Assembly: GCA_017437165.1 (NCBI GenBank)
Contig: JAFSBS010000211.1
Span: 1-5,192, forward strand
Reading direction: 5' to 3'
DNA: 5,192 bases
DNA from: Clostridia bacterium
GTDB taxonomy: Bacteria; Bacillota; Clostridia; Oscillospirales; Acutalibacteraceae
Shown: piece by piece, positions 1 to 5,192 of the stretch
How positions within the stretch are numbered: the first letter of the stretch is position 1
How the letters are laid out: each line of letters opens with the position of its first letter
Translations under genes and position numbers: made by a program
Notes under the pieces: generated by a model
What the model was told of the DNA's origin: nothing
Databases searched by the model: none
What the model saw: the letters and a program-made list of their open reading frames with translations, nothing else

Positions 1-751
1 TATTATCTGTAACAATGGCGGTAGAAATGCTCAGGCGGTTTCAGATTTTACAATTGCGTTTATTCTTGATTTAACAAGAAATATATCGAAAAGTAATGCT
101 TTGATTCAGAATAAAGTTATTACTACAGATGTTAAATCAAAACCTGATAATTACCAGGATACTGTGTGGGGACTTGACAATAATTCCCCATTTATCCGTT
201 TCCGCGGTAAGAGTGTTAATCACATGACATTAGGTCTTGTAGGTTGCGGTTTTGCGGGTAGCCTTGTTGCTAAAAAAGCAAATGTTTTCGGTATGGAAAT
301 TATTGCTTATGACCCATTTATTGACCCTGCAAGAGTTCCTGATTTTGTAAAACTTGTTGATTTTGATGAACTTCTCGAAAAATCAGACATTATAAGCCTT
401 CATTGTAATGTTACACCTGAATCAAAAAATATGTTCAACAAAGAAACATTTGCAAAAATGAAAAAGGGTTCTTACTTCATAAATACTGCTCGTGGTGAAT
501 TAGTAAACGAAGATGATATGATTGAAGCTCTTAATTCCCATCATCTTGCAGGAGCTGCAATTGATGTAACAGTTAAAGAACCAATTGCTTCAGATTGTCC
601 GTTACTCACAGCAGAAAACCTTATAATAACACCACATATCGCCGGTTCATCTTATGATGTTCAGGTTTGCGGAACTCAGATGGTTAAAGATGCACTTGAA
701 GATTTTATTGCAGGTGTAAAACCAAGAAATTGTGTAGTTTACAATAAATAA
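1..751 (+). CDS. D-isomer-specific 2-hydroxyacid dehydrogenase, NAD-binding, 5' part missing
   Basis: The reading frame is open from base 2 to the TAA at 749-751 (249 codons visible), so the gene begins left of the window. The TTG at 101 that could be taken as a start is internal: the codons before it (NNGGRNAQAVSDFTIAFIL) match the family region ahead of the Rossmann fold. Visible landmarks are the dinucleotide motif GCGFAG (242-259), an acidic residue after the second strand (AYDPF), catalytic Arg in NTARGEL (codon 491-493), catalytic Glu in VKEPIA (codon 578-580) and catalytic His in TPHIAG (codon 635-637). All three catalytic residues are present, so the enzyme should be active in NAD(P)H-linked oxidation or reduction of a 2-hydroxy or 2-keto acid. 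It resembles 3-phosphoglycerate dehydrogenase, but there is no C-terminal ACT domain. The missing part would be the start of the substrate-binding domain. It is followed after 12 bases by an IspD-like cytidylyltransferase gene, suggesting a role in making a nucleotide-activated precursor rather than serine; that role and the substrate are inference. Confidence 0.9.
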   Translation, partial: IICNNGGRNAQAVSDFTIAFILDLTRNISKSNALIQNKVITTDVKSKPDNYQDTVWGLDNNSPFIRFRGKSVNHMTLGLVGCGFAGSLVAKKANVFGMEIIAYDPFIDPARVPDFVKLVDFDELLEKSDIISLHCNVTPESKNMFNKETFAKMKKGSYFINTARGELVNEDDMIEALNSHHLAGAAIDVTVKEPIASDCPLLTAENLIITPHIAGSSYDVQVCGTQMVKDALEDFIAGVKPRNCVVYNK

Positions 752-756
752 GGAGG
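751..756 (+). promoter_or_regulatory. Ribosome binding site deciding a TTG start
   Basis: AGGAGG starts on the last base of the upstream TAA stop and sits 7 bases before the TTG at 764. The near-perfect complementarity to the 16S tail and ideal spacing support the TTG as the true start. The next in-frame ATG (codon 32) would remove the nucleotide-binding loop. The tight spacing also suggests translational coupling with the dehydrogenase gene. Confidence 0.85.
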
Positions 757-763
757 AATTATT

Positions 764-1420
764 TTGAAATCTATAGGAATAATTCTTGCCGGGGGAATCG
801 GTTCAAGATTTGGTGCAGATAAGCCGAAACAGTATTGTACTATTTTTGATAAAGAAATGATATGGTACTCAATTGATGCATTCCGTAAAGCAAAAACAAT
901 AGATGATTTTATTGTTGTAGTAGATGCTAATGAAATGAAATCAGGCAGACTTAAAGAAGATTACGGTGTAACACTCGTTCAGGGCGGTAGCACACGAAAT
1001 GAATCTTTTAAAAATGCTCTTGATTATATAAATGAGCATTTCCCGGATTGTGATAATATAATTGAAAATAATGCAGCGTGTCCTATGATTACACCTGAAC
1101 TTATAGATGAGTTTATTACTCTTCTTAATGATTACGATTATGTTAATACCGCTTATAAAATAACAGATGCTTTGGGTTCTTATAAAGACAGAATTGCTAA
1201 TAGAGAAGATTTTTACCTCATACAAGCACCTGACGCATATCGTTTTCCGTTACTTTACAAACATTTTGACAAAGATTCTGAATTGTGTCATCCGGCACAT
1301 CAGTTGCCACTTGATTCAAAAGAATACAGATATTTTGATTACAATGACAACTACAAAGTTACTTATCCGGAAGATATTATGATTGTTGAAATGTTAATGA
1401 ATCGCAGAAAAAATAAATGA
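764..1420 (+). CDS. IspD/TarI-family cytidylyltransferase-like protein with altered active-site motif
   Basis: The 218-residue protein has the length and fold signature of the IspD family, which transfers CMP from CTP to a phosphorylated alcohol (methylerythritol phosphate for IspD, ribitol phosphate for TarI). The N-terminal nucleotide loop LAGGIGSRFGADKPKQY (residues 8-24) keeps the expected Arg15 and Lys22. GGSTRNESFKNAL (74-86) matches the family motif GGxxRxxSVxxxL. DNYKVTYPED (195-204) matches the C-terminal DNxKxTxPED motif. The central motif is odd: where the family has HDAARP, this protein has NNAACP (102-107), so the metal-linked Asp is Asn and the Arg is Cys. The later TPQ segment reads APD (155-157). 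It starts at TTG behind a strong AGGAGG, 12 bases after the dehydrogenase stop, and a terminator follows directly, so it is the last gene of an operon. The dehydrogenase neighbour argues for a surface-polymer precursor pathway rather than isoprenoid synthesis; this is inference. It may use another sugar or acid phosphate, or have weak activity. Confidence 0.82.
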   Translation: MKSIGIILAGGIGSRFGADKPKQYCTIFDKEMIWYSIDAFRKAKTIDDFIVVVDANEMKSGRLKEDYGVTLVQGGSTRNESFKNALDYINEHFPDCDNIIENNAACPMITPELIDEFITLLNDYDYVNTAYKITDALGSYKDRIANREDFYLIQAPDAYRFPLLYKHFDKDSELCHPAHQLPLDSKEYRYFDYNDNYKVTYPEDIMIVEMLMNRRKNK

Positions 1421-1421
1421 T

Positions 1422-1460
1422 AAAAAGGAAGTCAACACATTTTGTTGACTTCCTTTTTTT
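1422..1460. terminator. Bidirectional intrinsic terminator between convergent genes
   Basis: AAAAAGGAAGTCAACA (1422-1437) pairs perfectly over 16 bp with TGTTGACTTCCTTTTT (1443-1458) around a 5-base loop (1438-1442). On the plus strand the T-run extends to 1460; on the minus strand the arm ends in five T. The hairpin begins 1 base after the plus-strand stop and abuts the minus-strand stop (TAA, 1461-1459), so it can end both transcripts. Confidence 0.93.
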
Positions 1461-2586
1461 AGTTACTTTTTATAAAGAGTTTTTTTCCAATTTTTAAAAT
1501 GTAAGGTTTTGCATATTCTAACAGGTGAGAAATAATTAAAGCGAATATTACCGAAATAGTAGTGAGTATGAAGTACAAAAGTAAAACTTGCTTTTTGCCA
1601 TAACCATAGTCGGGAATGGCAGTTTCAAGTACCCTGGTCCATATTCTGTGATTAAGGTAGTAGTAGAATGAAATTTCACCAGCCCACTTACACAGGTTTG
1701 CGAAAACCACATTTTTGATTTTTACAGGGTTAAGGAATAAGATGAATACGAGAATCGCTTGTAAAATCATAGCAAGATAACCATAAAACTTATCTTTAAA
1801 CCAATTATCGTAGTTTGCAGCAATAAGAATTAAGTACATTGCCAAGCTAAATTCAAGAATAACTAAAACAATTTTACCTGCGGAAGTAAAATCAGTTTTA
1901 GTAGTTTTTACTTTGTCAATAAGATAGAAGATAAATATACCAACACAAATACCGCATATAGCACGTAAAAGACCTAAACAGATATATTTACCATAATGAC
2001 TTGAAAGATTTATAGAAGAATGCTCATTTTGCAAATACGCATAAGTGAGTAAAGCAAATGCAGGTGCAAAAATACTTGAAAAAGACTTGAAAAACTTTCT
2101 TAAAAACGGGTAAATAATAAACATTGCTATTATCATTGAAGATATGTACCATGTAGGTCCGTTGTGATATCTGCCAATGGTAATTCCGGAAGAATAGGTG
2201 AGTGTAAGTTCGCGTATGCTGTGTGTTACTTCTAAAAGAACGTTTTTAACTGTTGATTCTTCTATAATCATTCTTATAACAAAGTGAATCCAGAACGCAA
2301 CAAAGAATGGTATGTAAATACCATTTATTTTTTTGAATGTAAATCGCCAGGTTTCATCCCCAAGACTTTTTATAGATTGGTTTTGTATATTGAAAACACT
2401 TTTGGCCATAAAAAAACCTGATACCATAAAGAAGAATTCAACGAAAATATAACCAAAAGGGAATAAATTTGCTTTTTCAAATCCTTCGATTTTATTTGCG
2501 TGGTAAAGAATTATTGCAATAGTGAATATAAACTTCCAAAAATCAACCATCGGAATATAACTATTACTTGTTTTTAGTTTTTTCAT
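1459..2586 (-). CDS. Membrane acyltransferase, Acyl_transf_3 (OafA-like) family
   Basis: This 375-residue protein is almost wholly hydrophobic, with about ten likely membrane segments (roughly residues 16-30, 42-61, 89-108, 146-162, 169-185, 201-223, 238-257, 267-286, 302-318 and 334-356). This is the usual architecture and length of membrane acyltransferase family 3, which transfers acetyl or other acyl groups to sugars of surface polysaccharides, lipids or antibiotics. Family marks seen are the first-helix segment VDFWKFIFTIAIILYH (14-29) with the conserved His29, FFFMVSGFFMAKS (51-63), the GPTWYIS loop (143-149) and the C-terminal GEISFYYYLNH (303-313). Lys18 sits 11 residues before His29, where many members have Arg; Lys is also common in this family. 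There is no C-terminal SGNH domain. The ATG at 2586 lies behind GGGAGG with a short 4-base gap. It lies 86 bases downstream of the methionine synthase and has its own likely promoter. The acceptor substrate cannot be predicted; action on a cell-surface glycan is inference, loosely supported by the adjacent cytidylyltransferase. Confidence 0.88.
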   Translation of the reverse strand: MKKLKTSNSYIPMVDFWKFIFTIAIILYHANKIEGFEKANLFPFGYIFVEFFFMVSGFFMAKSVFNIQNQSIKSLGDETWRFTFKKINGIYIPFFVAFWIHFVIRMIIEESTVKNVLLEVTHSIRELTLTYSSGITIGRYHNGPTWYISSMIIAMFIIYPFLRKFFKSFSSIFAPAFALLTYAYLQNEHSSINLSSHYGKYICLGLLRAICGICVGIFIFYLIDKVKTTKTDFTSAGKIVLVILEFSLAMYLILIAANYDNWFKDKFYGYLAMILQAILVFILFLNPVKIKNVVFANLCKWAGEISFYYYLNHRIWTRVLETAIPDYGYGKKQVLLLYFILTTISVIFALIISHLLEYAKPYILKIGKKLFIKSN

Positions 2587-2590
2587 AATT

Positions 2591-2596
2591 CCTCCC
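2591..2596 (-). promoter_or_regulatory. Ribosome binding site of the acyltransferase gene
   Basis: On the minus strand GGGAGG (2596-2591) precedes the ATG at 2586 by 4 bases. The spacing is slightly short, but complementarity is strong and no other in-frame start nearby fits better. Confidence 0.75.
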
Positions 2597-2633
2597 GTTC
2601 AGTTTTTACTGTTAAATTTTTAAGATATTAGTA

Positions 2634-2663
2634 AGTATATCATATAAGTTCAGGGTTTGTAAA
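2634..2663 (-). promoter_or_regulatory. Likely sigma-A promoter for the acyltransferase gene
   Basis: On the minus strand TTTACA (2663-2658) and TATACT (2639-2634) are separated by 18 bases, each one mismatch from consensus. Transcription would start near 2627, giving a leader of about 40 bases. The -35 box begins about 10 bases after the methionine synthase stop. No hairpin with a T-run lies in this 86-base gap, so read-through from the upstream gene is also possible. Confidence 0.5.
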
Positions 2664-2672
2664 GTCGCAGAT

Positions 2673-5084
2673 TCAGTTGTTAATATTAAGTTCATTTTCT
2701 GCGAATCTTACAGTTTCCATAGCGTCTTTTGCGTACTTATCTGCACCTATTTTATCGGCGTACTCTTGGGTTAATACTGCACCACCAACTACCACCTTGC
2801 ACCAAGGTGCTTGTGATTTTAAAAGTTTGATGGTTTCCTCCATAGCAGGTACAGTAGTAGTCATAAGTGCGCTAAGACCTACAAGTTTAGCCTTTGTTTC
2901 AATTACAGTTTTAACTACCACTTCCGGCAGTACATCTTTGCCTAAATCTATTACATCAAAGCCATAATTTTCAAGTAAGAGTTTTACTATGTTTTTACCT
3001 ATATCGTGAATATCACCATGAACAGTAGCAATTACAAAAGTTCCTTTTGATTTTGTTTTTTCACTACCGGACATAAATTCTTTTATAACTTCAAAAGCGC
3101 TTTTGGCAGATTCTGCACTCATTAAAAGTTGTGGTAAATAAATAGTTTTATTCTCGAAACCGATACCTACTTCATTAAGCGCCGGAATTATTTCGCCATT
3201 CACAATTTGGAGTGGTGCTTTTGTTTTTAAAAGTTCTTTTGTAATTTCACTTGCTTTTTCTTTAAAACCTTTAATAACTGCATATTGCAGTTCCGAAGAA
3301 TTTTCTGTAACTTGAGTTGCAGTTTTGTTTGTGTCTATAACAGTTGAACTGAAATTTGCCGCAACGTTTACATATTCCTGGCAGTTGTCATCAAGTCCTT
3401 TTAATGCTTTAAAAGTGTAGTATGTTTTCATCATTTCATCAGAATATGGGTTCATAATTGCACCTGAAAGACCATTTTCTAATGCTAATGCGAAAAATAC
3501 ACTGTTTAATACATCTCTGTTAGGAAGTCCGAAAGAAACATTTGAAACACCTAAAGAAGTGTGGCAACCAAGTTGATTTTTAATAATATTGAGTGCTTTA
3601 AGAGTTTCGTTAGCAGCGTTCTGGTCAGCACTTATTGTCATAGCAAGAGTATCAAAGATGATGTTGTTTTTTTCTATCCCGTATTCTTTTGCAACGCTTA
3701 AAATATTTTTTGCAATTTCTACTCTGCCTTCTGCAGTTTCGGGAATACCGTTTTCATCTAAAGTAAGAGCGACAACCACGCCACCGTATTTTTTTACAAG
3801 CGGGAATATCGCATTCATACTCTCTTTTTTACCGTTCACGGAATTTATAAGTGCTTTACCATTGTAAATACGGAGAGCATTTTCCATAGCAACAACATCA
3901 GCAGTATCAATCTGTAAAGGTAAATCAATAACCGACTGTAATTCTTCGACAGTCTTTTTTAGAATCTCAATCTCGTTAATATCAGGAAGACCGACATTGA
4001 CATCAAGAATATGAACACCTTTTTCCTGCTGATTTACACCCTCGTTTAATATATAAGCAATATCATTTTCTATAAGCGCTTGTTTAAATCTTTTTTTACC
4101 GGTAGGGTTTATTCTTTCGCCGATAAGTATTGGCGAATTTAAAAATTTAACAGCCTTTGTATATGATGATACAACAGTTAAATTTTTATTTGTAATTTTA
4201 AGAGGTTTTAAATTTTTTGATTTTTCTGTAAGTGCTTTTATGTGTTCGGGTGTAGTACCACAACAACCACCAACAACACGAAGCCCTTTTTTTATAAGTT
4301 CAGTAACTTCTCCTGAAAATTCTTCAGGTGTTACATTAAATCTCGTTTTGCCATTGTTTACCTCAGGAAGTCCTGCATTTGGTTTAAGAAGTACAGGCAC
4401 AGACGCATTTTCTAATAATTCCTCTGCAACTTTTGTAAGTTGTTTCGGACCTAACGAACAGTTTGCGCCTATGGCAGTAGCACCCATACCTTCAAGTAAT
4501 GCTACCATAGCGGCAGGGGAAGCACCGGTCATAAGTTTTCCGTCTTCGTTATATGCATTTGAAACTAAAACAGGTAACCCACAGTTTTCTTTTACTGCAA
4601 GAAGTGCCGCTTTGGTTTCATAAGAATCATTCATTGTTTCTATTAAAACAAGGTCAACACCATATTTTACCCCAAGTTTTACAGTTTTAGAAAATACATT
4701 TACTGCATCTTCAAAATCTAAATCACCCAAAGGTTTTAAAAGTTTACCTGTAGGACCTATATCAAGTGCTATAAATTTTTCTTTTGTTGAATCTGAAAGT
4801 TCTTTAGCTTTTTTGGCATTATTGATAGCAGATTTAATTATTTCTTCTAATTCATCATCGCTGAACTTCAGAGAGTTTGCACCAAAAGTGTTAGTGCAAA
4901 CTACATTACTACCGCTACTAAAATAACTTTTATGAATATCTGTGATAATTTCCGGGTGCGAAATATTCCACTTTTCAGGATGTTCACCGGGCTTTAAGCC
5001 TCCCGCCTGAAGCAATGTACCCATTCCACCGTCAAGGTAAACTATGTTATTTTTTAAATATTCTGAAAAATTCATTTTTTTCAC
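2673..5084 (-). CDS. metH: Cobalamin-dependent methionine synthase, short form without reactivation domain
   Basis: The enzyme moves a methyl group from methyltetrahydrofolate through cobalamin to homocysteine in the cytoplasm, the last step of methionine synthesis. Domains in order are: homocysteine-binding barrel (about 8-290) with DGGMGT (18-23) and the zinc ligands Cys209 (GANCSLGP), Cys274 and Cys275 (VGGCCGTTPEHI); pterin-binding barrel (about 315-575) with GERINPTG (322-329), DVNVG (361-365), QIDT (391-394) and GLPNRD (519-524); helical cobalamin cap (about 597-675) with LPQLLMSAESAK; and cobalamin-binding Rossmann domain (about 680-800) with GDIHDIG (690-696), where His693 is the lower cobalt ligand, then GLS (736-738) and VGGAV (766-770). 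All key residues are intact. At 803 residues it lacks the C-terminal AdoMet-binding reactivation domain of the roughly 1,200-residue E. coli MetH. In Thermotoga-type systems that domain is a separate protein; none is seen here. The GTG at 5084 gives 803 residues. An ATG at 5075, behind GGTGA, would give 800 and is equally or more likely. It has its own promoter and no room for a leader riboswitch. Confidence 0.96.
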   Translation of the reverse strand: MKKMNFSEYLKNNIVYLDGGMGTLLQAGGLKPGEHPEKWNISHPEIITDIHKSYFSSGSNVVCTNTFGANSLKFSDDELEEIIKSAINNAKKAKELSDSTKEKFIALDIGPTGKLLKPLGDLDFEDAVNVFSKTVKLGVKYGVDLVLIETMNDSYETKAALLAVKENCGLPVLVSNAYNEDGKLMTGASPAAMVALLEGMGATAIGANCSLGPKQLTKVAEELLENASVPVLLKPNAGLPEVNNGKTRFNVTPEEFSGEVTELIKKGLRVVGGCCGTTPEHIKALTEKSKNLKPLKITNKNLTVVSSYTKAVKFLNSPILIGERINPTGKKRFKQALIENDIAYILNEGVNQQEKGVHILDVNVGLPDINEIEILKKTVEELQSVIDLPLQIDTADVVAMENALRIYNGKALINSVNGKKESMNAIFPLVKKYGGVVVALTLDENGIPETAEGRVEIAKNILSVAKEYGIEKNNIIFDTLAMTISADQNAANETLKALNIIKNQLGCHTSLGVSNVSFGLPNRDVLNSVFFALALENGLSGAIMNPYSDEMMKTYYTFKALKGLDDNCQEYVNVAANFSSTVIDTNKTATQVTENSSELQYAVIKGFKEKASEITKELLKTKAPLQIVNGEIIPALNEVGIGFENKTIYLPQLLMSAESAKSAFEVIKEFMSGSEKTKSKGTFVIATVHGDIHDIGKNIVKLLLENYGFDVIDLGKDVLPEVVVKTVIETKAKLVGLSALMTTTVPAMEETIKLLKSQAPWCKVVVGGAVLTQEYADKIGADKYAKDAMETVRFAENELNINN

Positions 5085-5094
5085 CTTAATTCCT
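5081..5094 (-). promoter_or_regulatory. Competing ribosome binding sites for metH (GTG versus ATG start)
   Basis: On the minus strand AGGA (5094-5091) lies 6 bases before the GTG at 5084. A second site, AAGGTGA (5087-5081), overlaps that GTG and lies 5 bases before the ATG at 5075. The second matches the AGGTGA end of the anti-SD complement with good spacing, so the ATG start deserves preference or at least equal weight. The two products differ by only three residues (MKK). Confidence 0.55.
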
Positions 5095-5101
5095 GATATA
5101 A

Positions 5102-5130
5102 ATTATAACAAAAAAACAGTTAAATGATAA
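5102..5130 (-). promoter_or_regulatory. Likely extended -10 sigma-A promoter for metH
   Basis: On the minus strand TGTTATAAT (5110-5102) is a perfect -10 box with an extended TGn element. TTATCA (5130-5125) lies 17 bases upstream and matches the -35 consensus at four of six positions. The start site would be near 5095, giving a leader of only about 10-20 bases. The -35 box lies inside an inverted repeat. Confidence 0.65.
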
Positions 5131-5149
5131 GACATTTACTTAACTGTTT
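5110..5149 (-). terminator. AT-rich hairpin with T-run upstream of metH: terminator of an upstream gene or operator
   Basis: AAACAGTTAA (5114-5123) and TTAACTGTTT (5140-5149) form a perfect 10-bp inverted repeat. An alternative fold pairs AAACAGTTAAATG (5114-5126) with CATTTA (5133-5138) and ACTGTTT (5143-5149) around a 4-base bulge. Read on the minus strand the hairpin runs into seven T (5116-5110), the layout of an intrinsic terminator for a gene right of the window. It overlaps the metH promoter, so an operator role is also possible. The stem is weak because it is rich in A and T. Beyond it, 5150-5192 is AT-rich with no gene seen. Confidence 0.5.
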
Positions 5150-5192
5150 ACAAATAATATTTTTGATAATTACTAGTATTTTATTAACTTAA

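Noticed and set aside
101..751. A complete 216-residue dehydrogenase starting at the TTG at 101
   Set aside because: The frame is open back to base 2 and the codons before 101 encode conserved family sequence. No ribosome binding site precedes 101. The gene is truncated by the window edge.
941..1382. Open frames on the minus strand (941-1225) and in another plus frame (1167-1382)
   Set aside because: Both lie inside the cytidylyltransferase gene, have no ribosome binding site and give low-complexity translations with no recognisable motif.
764..1420. Calling this gene ispD of the MEP isoprenoid pathway
   Set aside because: The central HDAARP motif is altered and the partner gene is a hydroxyacid dehydrogenase, with no ispF or other isoprenoid gene in view. 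Only family-level naming is supported.
2677..4623. Plus-strand open frames at 2677-2967, 3589-3867 and 4240-4623
   Set aside because: They are antisense shadows of the methionine synthase coding sequence, which has every family motif intact across these regions.
5171..5178. Palindrome TACTAGTA as a possible operator
   Set aside because: An 8-base palindrome in very AT-rich DNA is expected by chance, its symmetry does not extend, and it lies well upstream of the metH promoter.
5085..5192. SAM, cobalamin or T-box leader upstream of metH
   Set aside because: Only about 108 bases are available, the promoter lies almost against the start codon, and no conserved riboswitch core or T-box sequence is visible. 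A leader further right would have to cross the hairpin and cannot be judged.

Overview
The window is AT-rich, with Shine-Dalgarno sites of the AGGAGG type, TTG and GTG start codons, intrinsic terminators with T-runs, and a methionine synthase of the short type that lacks a reactivation domain. Together these suggest a low-GC Firmicute, most likely a member of the Clostridia (for example a gut Eubacteriales species). The lineage is inferred from style and protein type; no marker gene is present.

Layout. Positions 1-751 (+) hold the 3' part of an NAD-dependent D-isomer-specific 2-hydroxyacid dehydrogenase gene whose start lies left of the window. It is followed after 12 bases, behind a strong ribosome binding site, by an IspD/TarI-type cytidylyltransferase-like gene (764-1420, +, TTG start). 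A perfect 16-bp hairpin at 1422-1458 ends this operon and also serves the convergent gene from the other side. On the minus strand are an integral membrane acyltransferase of the Acyl_transf_3 (OafA-like) family (2586-1459) and, upstream of it, a cobalamin-dependent methionine synthase (5084-2673). Each minus-strand gene has a plausible sigma-A promoter. At the right edge a second inverted repeat overlaps the methionine synthase promoter and probably terminates a gene lying outside the window.

How the genes relate. The dehydrogenase and cytidylyltransferase look like an operon making a CDP-activated small molecule for a surface polymer, by analogy with known reductase plus cytidylyltransferase pairs such as TarJ/TarI. 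The substrate cannot be told from the sequence. The neighbouring acyltransferase could modify surface glycans, which fits loosely, but it is transcribed separately. The methionine synthase is a core metabolic gene and is probably only a positional neighbour. I see no mobile element, tRNA, rRNA, CRISPR array or riboswitch. The most unusual point is that the IspD-like protein has NNAACP where the family normally has HDAARP. I do not see clear evidence of a wholly new system here.
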